From JACZSB01 sp965372015 (GTDB taxonomy: Bacteria > Fidelibacterota > Marinisomatia > SCGC-AAA003-L08 > TS1B11): a stretch of 8,658 bases of DNA. The notes beneath the pieces were generated by a model. It made no database searches. It saw only the letters and a program-made list of their open reading frames with translations, and was not told where the DNA came from. Position numbers and translations under genes: made by a program. The DNA lies in NCBI GenBank assembly GCA_965372015.1, contig CBDVAP010000127.1, positions 1 through 8,658 of the forward strand, read 5' to 3'. This document shows positions 1 to 4,868 of this stretch, one piece after another. How positions within the stretch are numbered: position 1 is the first letter of the stretch; every line of letters starts with the position of its first letter.

Positions 1-29
1 TGATGCTCTACCAACTGAGCTACTCCCGC
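1..29 (-). tRNA. tRNA-Gly, 5' part only (probable)
   Basis: Read on the minus strand, the segment begins with the acceptor strand GCGGGAG, then TA, then a D-arm with GCTC/GAGC pairing around AGTTGGTA, and it is cut by the window edge in the anticodon stem. The anticodon, T-arm and 3' acceptor strand are outside the window, so isotype is inferred. The GCGGGAG acceptor with this D-arm is typical of bacterial tRNA-Gly (GCC). A Gly tRNA after Thr and Tyr also fits the conserved Thr-Tyr-Gly order found upstream of tuf. The tRNA call itself is solid; the glycine identity is less certain. Confidence 0.8.
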
Positions 30-85
30 ATTGCTCCATTTAAAACCGTTCAACAGGCGGTGAGGGGCTCGCCGACTGCATACGG

Positions 86-169
86 TGGGGAGAGAAGGAT
101 TCGAACCTCCGTAGACATTACGTCGGCAGATTTACAGTCTGCTGCCTTTGACCGCTCGGCCATCTCCCC
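86..169 (-). tRNA. tRNA-Tyr (GTA)
   Basis: This is a complete 84-nt class II tRNA. The acceptor strands GGGGAGA and TCTCCCC pair perfectly and are followed by discriminator A. The anticodon stem GCAGA/TCTGC encloses loop CTGTAAA, giving anticodon GTA (positions 135-133). A long variable arm of about 15 nt and a T-loop TTCGAAT follow, as expected for bacterial tRNA-Tyr. The 3' CCA is not encoded (ACCG follows the acceptor), so it must be added after transcription. It lies 66 nt downstream of tRNA-Thr and 56 nt upstream of the probable tRNA-Gly, and is probably co-transcribed with both. Confidence 0.97.
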
Positions 170-171
170 GC

Positions 172-186
172 ATCCCGGACCGGGAT
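172..186. repeat. Perfect inverted repeat just upstream of tRNA-Tyr
   Basis: ATCCCGGACCGGGAT is a perfect 7+7 inverted repeat around one central base; as RNA it would fold as six base pairs with a three-base loop. It ends 2 nt before the mature 5' end of tRNA-Tyr in the Thr-Tyr spacer. A second, weaker stem (TCGG at 186-189 with CCGA at 198-201) abuts it. There is no following T-tract on the minus strand, so it does not look like an intrinsic terminator. A role in processing the tRNA precursor is only a possibility. Confidence 0.5.
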
Positions 187-235
187 CGGAGCGCGCGCCG
201 ATACCAGCCGTAATCTGCCAAAAACCGCCTCAAAG

Positions 236-308
236 AGCCACCAGCAGGATTCGAACCCGCGACCCTCTGATTACAAATCAGATGCTCTACCAACTGAGCT
301 ATGGTGGC
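236..308 (-). tRNA. tRNA-Thr (TGT)
   Basis: This is a complete 73-nt tRNA. The acceptor strands GCCACCA and TGGTGGC pair perfectly, with discriminator T. The D-stem is GCTC/GAGC. The anticodon stem TCTGA/TCAGA encloses loop TTTGTAA, giving anticodon TGT (positions 275-273), which reads ACA and ACG. The T-stem GCGGG/CCTGC has one G-U pair. The 3' CCA is not encoded. It is the first tRNA of the minus-strand cluster and follows a candidate stable-RNA promoter. Confidence 0.97.
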
Positions 309-343
309 ATACGCCGCCATTGGCACTTCCACTAGAGCCGCAA

Positions 344-372
344 AATTTAATACTATTTATTTTCGGTAACAA
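344..372 (-). promoter_or_regulatory. Candidate sigma70-type promoter for the tRNA cluster
   Basis: On the minus strand, TTGTTA (372-367, 4 of 6 matches to the -35 consensus) is separated by 17 nt from TAAATT (349-344, 4 of 6 matches to the -10 consensus). The stretch after the -10 is GC-rich (TTGCGGC), like the discriminators of stringently controlled stable-RNA promoters in well-studied bacteria. A start near position 337 would leave a leader of about 29 nt before tRNA-Thr. It lies in the 120-nt AT-richer gap (309-428) between cysS and the tRNAs, where I see no other gene and no clear terminator for the cysS operon. The assignment rests on consensus matching alone. Confidence 0.4.
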
Positions 373-428
373 CACCGATTTTGGCCGGCTGGGGATACCA
401 ATTAAAGGAAAGGCTTATTTTATATATT

Positions 429-1814
429 TTAACCGCGTTTCCAGATGGTGCCCGCGGACGTATCCTCCAGCTGGATGCCCCGCTGCCGCAGTTGTTCCCG
501 GATTTCGTCGGCCCGGGCCCAGTCCTTGGTTTGCCGGGCGGTCTCCCGCTCAGCAATCAATGCCGTTACCTCTTCATCCGGGGCGCCGGCACTGAAAAAG
601 ATCACGCCCAGTATTTCGTCATAACACCGCAGGGCAAGCAGGCATTCACCGGCCGCTGCGCCACTCAGCTCCTCCCGGTCCAGCAGGCCGAACAGATCGT
701 GCGCCCAGGCAAAGATCGCTCCCAAAGCCCCGGCAATGTTAAGATCGTCGTCCAGGGCCGCTGCCAGCGTGTCGTTCGGCGGCGGCAGGGCCGATCCCTT
801 CCGGCCGGATGCCACCTGCTCCAGCCTTCGCGCCAGCTCCCGCAATCGGTTGACGGCCTGCTGCGACTCCTGTAGACGGTCGAACGTAAAGTTGAGTTTT
901 TTCCGATAGTGGGTAGACAGCAGGGTGTAACGCACCGCCTCGGGTGAGAATCCCTTCTCCAGCAGGTCCGGTAGAATGTAGAAATTCCCCAGCGATTTGC
1001 TCATCTTGCGGCCGTCGACTATTAAGTGCTCGCTGTGCAGCCACAGATTTACGAACGGCCCCTCGTGCAGACACCGGCTCTGGGCAATCTCATTCTCGTG
1101 GTGCGGAAATATATTATCCACCCCGCCGCAGTGAATGTCCAGCTGCTCTCCCAGGAAATGGGTGGACATGATGGAGCATTCGATATGCCAACCCGGCCGC
1201 CCCTCGCCCCAGGGGGCCGGCCAGCGGCTGTCCCTATCGCTGGGCTTGTAGCCCTTCCAGAGGGCAAAGTCCCGGGACTCCTCCTTGGCGTAATCGTCCG
1301 AGGCCACCCGCTCCCCCATCACCATCTGCTCCGGGTCCAGGCGGGCCAACCGGCCGTACTCAGGGTAGGAGGATATGTCAAAGTACACCGAGCCGTCGTC
1401 GGTAATGTAGGCCTGCCCTTGGTCGATCAGGGTTTGGATTCCGGCCACCATCTGGGGGACGAACTCGGTGGCCCGCGGCAGGTGGCCGGCCGGCATAATA
1501 TTGAGGGCCACCAGGTCCTGCTGGAATTGAGCGGAATACTCATCAGTCAATTCCCCCAAGGTTTTGCCTTCCTCGGCCGCTCGCTCGATAGTGCGGTCAT
1601 CCACGTCGGTAATGTTCATCACGTGGCGTACCTTCAGCCCTGAATAGATCAGGTAGCGTTTCAGCAGATCTTCGAAAATAAATGTGCGGAAATTCCCGAT
1701 GTGGGCAGTGTCATAGACGGTGGGGCCACAGGTGTACAGGCGCACCACCCCCGGTTCTATGGGCGCCAACGCTTCCAGGCGGCGGCTGAGAGTGTTGTAT
1801 AGCTTCAGGGTCAT
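429..1814 (-). CDS. cysS: Cysteinyl-tRNA synthetase
   Basis: This class I aminoacyl-tRNA synthetase activates cysteine with ATP and charges tRNA-Cys in the cytoplasm. The protein is 461 aa, the same length as the E. coli enzyme. The HIGH signature reads HIGN at 38-41 and KMSKS is at 270-274. The cysteine-selecting zinc site is intact, with Cys29 in TCGPTVY, Cys213 in WHIECS, and His238 and Glu242 in PHHENE. The C-terminal anticodon-binding part is present and ends in the family-typical EDTSAGTIWKR. Its ATG overlaps the ddl stop as ATGA, and no good Shine-Dalgarno precedes it, so it probably depends on translation of ddl. It is the last gene of the operon and ends in TAA in an AT-rich stretch. 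Nothing looks broken or unusual. Confidence 0.98.
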   Translation of the reverse strand: MTLKLYNTLSRRLEALAPIEPGVVRLYTCGPTVYDTAHIGNFRTFIFEDLLKRYLIYSGLKVRHVMNITDVDDRTIERAAEEGKTLGELTDEYSAQFQQDLVALNIMPAGHLPRATEFVPQMVAGIQTLIDQGQAYITDDGSVYFDISSYPEYGRLARLDPEQMVMGERVASDDYAKEESRDFALWKGYKPSDRDSRWPAPWGEGRPGWHIECSIMSTHFLGEQLDIHCGGVDNIFPHHENEIAQSRCLHEGPFVNLWLHSEHLIVDGRKMSKSLGNFYILPDLLEKGFSPEAVRYTLLSTHYRKKLNFTFDRLQESQQAVNRLRELARRLEQVASGRKGSALPPPNDTLAAALDDDLNIAGALGAIFAWAHDLFGLLDREELSGAAAGECLLALRCYDEILGVIFFSAGAPDEEVTALIAERETARQTKDWARADEIREQLRQRGIQLEDTSAGTIWKRG

Positions 1815-2779
1815 TTCGGCGAACGGCCGGGCAGGGCTGCTTGGACAATTCGCTCAATCAGGCCATCAAAGTCGATCTCCACCGCCGCCGCCGCCATGGG
1901 CGTTAAGCTGTGGCTGGTCATCCCCGGCAGCGTGTTCAGCTCCAGGCAGAAAAATTCACCTTGCGGGTTGAGCCGGAAGTCCACCCGGGCATAGTGGCGG
2001 CAACCCAGACTGCCGTACAGCCTGACCGCCGCGTCCTGGATCGCCACAGCGGTTTTCAGCGGCAGGTCGGCGGGGACGAAATAAGCGCTCCGGCCGTCAC
2101 TGTACTTACTTTCATAATCGAAAAGGCCGCCCTTTGGAACGATCTCCACGATCGGCAGCGGCACGTCCTCCAGCACGCTGGCGGTCAGCTCCCGCCCCGG
2201 GATGTAGGCCTCCACCAGCACCCGGCGACCGAATTCCCCCGCCAGCATCAGGGCCTGGTCCAGATCACCGAGGGCTTCCACCACGCTCAGCCCTACCGTG
2301 CTGCCTTCACGGTTCGGCTTGACCACCACCGGCGGCCCATGCTCCTTGAGAAATGCCGCCAGGGCCGGGAATCCTTTCCAGTGTGGCCGGCGGGCGCTGG
2401 GGCTCAGGTCCAGCTTGACCCACGCCGGTGTGGCTATCCCCGCTTGAAACATGTGCCGCTTGGACAGGTGCTTGTCCATAGCCAGCCGGGAAGGGGCGGA
2501 CCGGGAACCGGTGAACGGGAGACCGGCTTTTTCCAGAGCGGCCTGCACCGTACCATCTTCACCTTCGCCGCCATGCAGGGCGATGAACACCAGGTCGAAA
2601 CCTGCCAGGGCCGGGATAGTGGTAGCCAGGTCACCCTCGTGCACCAACGGCACCACCCGGTAGCCCAAGGCAGCCAGCGCCGCCATTATTCGTTCACCGC
2701 TGGCCATCGATACTTGGCTCTCCGAGTTCACCCCGCCCATCAGGACGGCTATAGTCAATGGCTTCCTAGTTGGTCTCAT
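1811..2779 (-). CDS. ddl: D-alanine--D-alanine ligase
   Basis: This ATP-grasp ligase joins two D-alanines in the cytoplasm to make the dipeptide end of the peptidoglycan precursor. At 322 aa it is full length. Visible motifs are the N-terminal GG-x(3)-E loop with Glu20, signature HGGEGEDG at 69-76, the ATP-binding VVKP lysine (154) and EGS at 158-160, the omega-loop KY at 225-226, Arg265 with Asp267, and the metal/phosphate site ELNTLPGMTSHS at 280-291 including Asn282. Tyr226 at the omega-loop position is the residue found in D-Ala-D-Ala ligases; D-Ala-D-Lac ligases of the VanA type differ there, so vancomycin-type specificity is not suggested. The ATG at 2779 overlaps the phosphatase gene by 14 nt. 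A TTG at 2758 with a better ribosome site is an alternative start. The stop overlaps the cysS start. Confidence 0.97.
   Translation of the reverse strand: MRPTRKPLTIAVLMGGVNSESQVSMASGERIMAALAALGYRVVPLVHEGDLATTIPALAGFDLVFIALHGGEGEDGTVQAALEKAGLPFTGSRSAPSRLAMDKHLSKRHMFQAGIATPAWVKLDLSPSARRPHWKGFPALAAFLKEHGPPVVVKPNREGSTVGLSVVEALGDLDQALMLAGEFGRRVLVEAYIPGRELTASVLEDVPLPIVEIVPKGGLFDYESKYSDGRSAYFVPADLPLKTAVAIQDAAVRLYGSLGCRHYARVDFRLNPQGEFFCLELNTLPGMTSHSLTPMAAAAVEIDFDGLIERIVQAALPGRSPK
2756..2767 (-). promoter_or_regulatory. Possible alternative ribosome site and TTG start for ddl
   Basis: On the minus strand AGGAAG (2767-2762) precedes a TTG codon (2758-2756), with 5 nt between the AGGA core and TTG. 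This in-frame TTG is codon 8 of the ATG-initiated ddl reading frame. The protein would then begin TIAVLMGG after the initiator, closer to the usual short N-terminus of Ddl enzymes. The phosphatase stop TAG (2768-2766) lies inside the site, so ribosomes ending there could restart at once. The upstream ATG at 2779 has only a distant GGA-type site. Which start is used cannot be decided by eye. Confidence 0.4.
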
Positions 2780-3302
2780 GTGGCGGCAAATTTCCGGTCA
2801 GATCGGCGACTGTGTCAAGCAGCATCGCCGGAGGATGGCCCAGACTGTCGCGGGTGGTGCGGCCCCGGCCCGTGAGCACCAGTGCGAAGTCCACCCCGGC
2901 CCGCTCGGCCGCCCCGGCGTCGGCCAGGGAATCACCCACCATCAGGGTCGCCGCCGGTGAACACTGGTGGTCCGCCAGGGCCTGCAGAACCAGGCCGGGC
3001 AGCGGCTTGCGGCAGTCGCAGCCTTCCTCGGGGTCATGGGGACACAGGTATACTTTGGGCTCCACACCCCATTCCTGAAAAAATCGCCGGTGCAATCGAT
3101 CCACATCATCCAAGGACCAAAAGCCCCGGGCGATGCCGCTCTGGTTGGTCGCCAACGCCAATTGGTGGCCGGCGGTCGCCAGGGCGCGCAGGGTGGGACC
3201 GCTGAATGGATAGGGCCGCAATACCGACAGGTCCGAGTGGTAGCTGTGTTCCTCGTAATTCAGGGTCCCGTCCCGGTCGAACAGGATCAGGTCGTACTTC
3301 AT
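2766..3302 (-). CDS. HAD-IIIA phosphatase, GmhB-like (heptose-1,7-bisphosphate 7-phosphatase family)
   Basis: This 178-aa soluble HAD-superfamily phosphatase has all four motifs: DRDGT with nucleophile Asp9 and acid/base Asp11, TNQSG at 52-56, Arg98-Lys99 in CRKP, and GDSLAD with Asp124 and Asp128. A structural zinc site reads Cys87-x-His89-x5-Cys95-x-Cys97. This set defines the HAD-IIIA group that contains GmhB (removes the 7-phosphate of D,D-heptose-1,7-bisphosphate for LPS heptose synthesis) and the histidinol-phosphatase domain of HisB. The zinc loop is short, as in HisB and many uncharacterised GmhB-like proteins, and unlike the longer loop of E. coli GmhB. No histidine-biosynthesis gene is adjacent, and the envelope neighbours favour a GmhB-like role, but the substrate is inferred. 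The ATG overlaps the preceding stop as ATGA, with GAGGGG just upstream as a ribosome site. The gene ends 14 nt inside ddl. Confidence 0.88.
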   Translation of the reverse strand: MKYDLILFDRDGTLNYEEHSYHSDLSVLRPYPFSGPTLRALATAGHQLALATNQSGIARGFWSLDDVDRLHRRFFQEWGVEPKVYLCPHDPEEGCDCRKPLPGLVLQALADHQCSPAATLMVGDSLADAGAAERAGVDFALVLTGRGRTTRDSLGHPPAMLLDTVADLTGNLPPHETN

Positions 3303-4255
3303 GGCCCCTCGTCCGGCTGAGTTTCCCGGGTGATCTCTTGCACTTCCCGGAGATTCAGGTGGGATTTAAAGTATAAAAATCCACCCACTAAGGTAGCGGG
3401 AATAAACCCGACGGCATGCAGTAGTACGGCTGCGGCTTGGGCCGCCGTCTGTTCAATTGCGAAGACACTGGTGAGCAGCAAGATCACCCCGGCGTGATAG
3501 GTACCCACGAAACCGGGGGCCGCCGGAATCCCCATCGCCAGGCTGCCCACCACCAGCACCAGGTAGGCCTGGCCCAGGGTCAGCCCCAGGTGCAGCGCCC
3601 GGAGCCCGAAGTAGGCGCTTAAAAAATATAAGCCCCAGATTGCCAGGGAAGTGACCAACAGGGTAGGATAGTGTTGAGCGTGGCGCAGGCTTTTAAACCC
3701 TACCCTGATGTTTTCCACCCCGGTGCGCAAGCGGCCTTTAAGCAGGGGCACCTGGCCCCACCGCGCCAGCGCCACTAACAGTAGAGTCACCAGCAGGGCC
3801 GCCCCCAGTGCCCACTGTAGCGCAGTTTGGAACTGCGGCGGCAAGCCACCCACTAGAGGCAGTATGGCCAGCACCAACACTAAACTGGCCACATCGATCA
3901 GGCGCTCGATTATGACAGTCCCCAATATCTGGCTGAAGGGCGCATCGATCCGCTGGTGCAGGAAATAAGTGCGCAGAAGCTCCCCCAACCGAAAGGGTAA
4001 GGCGTTGTTGCCGAAATAGCCCACCAGGGTGGCTTCCGAAGTGATCCACAACCGAATCCGGCGCACCGGCAGGAGCAAAATCCCCCAGCGATAGGCCCTC
4101 ACCGGGATACTGATCACCAGCATGATCACCGCAAGTAGTACCATCCCCAGGTCCGCGCCGGCCAGGGCCGCCTTGAATGCCGCCCAGTCCAGTCCCCGAA
4201 AGGCCCACCACAGGGCCACCAGGCTGATCAGCATACCTATAACCACCTGTTTCAT
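3299..4255 (-). CDS. LPG_synthase_TM / UPF0104-family integral membrane protein
   Basis: This 318-aa polytopic inner-membrane protein has about seven or eight hydrophobic segments (roughly 3-19, 37-51, 113-135, 147-165, 197-219, 226-250, 255-266 and 275-297). Family-like conserved positions are R-x-x-RW at 53-57, a cytoplasmic-loop motif NNALPFRLGE with Asn84, Pro87, Arg89, Glu92 and Arg95 at 83-95, ER-x-x-D at 117-121, and the late motif PAAPGFVGTYHAG at 244-256. These match the membrane half of MprF and the AglD-type family (PF03706), often annotated as flippase-like. The C-terminal lysyl/alanyl-transferase domain of true MprF is absent, so lysyl-phosphatidylglycerol synthesis is not expected. 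A lipid or lipid-linked substrate is an inference. It starts 7 nt after the lolA-like stop with a good ribosome site, and its stop overlaps the phosphatase start. Confidence 0.9.
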   Translation of the reverse strand: MKQVVIGMLISLVALWWAFRGLDWAAFKAALAGADLGMVLLAVIMLVISIPVRAYRWGILLLPVRRIRLWITSEATLVGYFGNNALPFRLGELLRTYFLHQRIDAPFSQILGTVIIERLIDVASLVLVLAILPLVGGLPPQFQTALQWALGAALLVTLLLVALARWGQVPLLKGRLRTGVENIRVGFKSLRHAQHYPTLLVTSLAIWGLYFLSAYFGLRALHLGLTLGQAYLVLVVGSLAMGIPAAPGFVGTYHAGVILLLTSVFAIEQTAAQAAAVLLHAVGFIPATLVGGFLYFKSHLNLREVQEITRETQPDEGP

Positions 4256-4262
4256 CCCGCCC

Positions 4263-4268
4263 TCACCT
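4263..4268 (-). promoter_or_regulatory. Shine-Dalgarno overlapping the lolA stop
   Basis: AGGTGA on the minus strand (4268-4263) lies 7 nt before the ATG of the membrane-protein gene at 4255. Its last three bases are the TGA stop of the lolA-like gene. This supports the chosen start and suggests that a terminating ribosome would sit directly on the initiation site of the next gene. Confidence 0.65.
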
Positions 4269-4865
4269 CAGATCGAGCCGGACACCCGGCAGGTCCAGCA
4301 GTGTAAAAAAGGTGTCCCGGGCGGCGGCCTCCCAGGCGGTTGGGGGCTGAAAGGATATGCGGTGATCCCACCCGCTGTCCATCTCCCTTATTATAATGGT
4401 ATCGATCAAGCCGCTGGTGGTGTCGATCATGGCAGTGGCGGTCCAGGGCTGGATAGAACTCTCGATTAAAAAGCCGGGTGCGCCCTGAACCGGCTCCAGC
4501 GGCGTTACTAAGCTTTCGGGCGGCAGTTCCCCGTTGAGCAGCCCGATCCACAGGTTCACCTCGGACCAGCGCAGGGAATCGATGATGGTCTGATGGGTGT
4601 TCAGGTCGTGGAGGTACAGCAGGACACCATTGGAAGCATAAATCTTGTCCCAGATTTCCAGCCGGAACACCGCCGGCTCGGCCAGATAGATGGTCCCCCC
4701 AAAATCCCGCTGAAGGTCCTCACCGGTGAGCAGGTAGTGGTATTCCACCGCCAAAGGGGCCTGCTCTAAAAACCTGGCAAGCACCTGCTCGAAGGCCGGT
4801 TCCTGCCCGGGCAGGGTAGTGATCAGCAACCACCCCACCACCAGCGGCCCTAGCCGGCAGCTCAT
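4263..4865 (-). CDS. lolA: LolA-like periplasmic outer-membrane lipoprotein carrier
   Basis: The protein is 200 aa and probably exported. Residues 1-20 have one early arginine (4), a hydrophobic core at 6-18 and a likely signal-peptidase I site near LPG/QE. There is no lipobox cysteine, so it should be soluble in the periplasm. LolA-like features are FGGTIYLAEPAVFRLE (55-70), the SNGVLLYLHD strand pair (78-87), a glycine/leucine-rich middle (106-131), the late sheet around DTTSGLIDTIII (148-159), and a closing LPGVRLDLR. LolA carries lipoproteins from the LolCDE complex to the outer membrane. Direct identity to E. coli LolA looks low, so part of the confidence comes from its position right after ftsK, as in E. 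coli and Bacteroidetes. It starts 3 nt after the ftsK stop with only a weak ribosome site (GGATGG), suggesting coupling to ftsK. Confidence 0.78.
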   Translation of the reverse strand: MSCRLGPLVVGWLLITTLPGQEPAFEQVLARFLEQAPLAVEYHYLLTGEDLQRDFGGTIYLAEPAVFRLEIWDKIYASNGVLLYLHDLNTHQTIIDSLRWSEVNLWIGLLNGELPPESLVTPLEPVQGAPGFLIESSIQPWTATAMIDTTSGLIDTIIIREMDSGWDHRISFQPPTAWEAAARDTFFTLLDLPGVRLDLR

Positions 4866-4868
4866 CGG

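Noticed and set aside
363..382. Stem TCGGT/ACCGA with a 6-nt loop followed by TTTT on the plus strand, read as an intrinsic terminator.
   Set aside because: The stem is only 5 bp, the T-run is on the plus strand where no gene is transcribed toward it, and on the minus strand it is followed by A residues. It also overlaps the candidate -35 element.
320..875. Plus-strand open frames in the cysS region (for example 381-875).
   Set aside because: They lie antisense to a clearly conserved cysS, show no recognisable domain, and have proline/arginine-rich composition typical of opposite-strand frames in GC-rich DNA.
1811..2779. A VanA-type D-Ala-D-Lac ligase or resistance gene.
   Set aside because: The omega-loop carries the KY tyrosine of D-Ala-D-Ala ligases, and no van-type neighbours are present.
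1910..2875. Long plus-strand open frame of 321 codons opposite ddl.
   Set aside because: It is antisense to an intact Ddl with all motifs. Its His/Gln/Arg-rich translation resembles no protein family I know and it has no supporting ribosome site. It is a by-product of codon bias.
2766..3302. Naming the HAD-IIIA gene hisB.
   Set aside because: The zinc-loop spacing resembles HisB, but there is no fused dehydratase domain and no neighbouring his gene. GmhB-like family membership is the safer call.
3299..4255. Naming the membrane protein mprF (lysyl-phosphatidylglycerol synthase).
   Set aside because: The C-terminal aminoacyl-transferase domain required for that reaction is absent.
4809..4816. 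KOPS-like GGGCAGGG motifs for FtsK orientation (plus strand 1829-1836 and 4809-4816; minus strand 3698-3705).
   Set aside because: There are only three, on both strands, in a GC-rich window. This is too few to show strand bias, and KOPS sequence is not established for this lineage.
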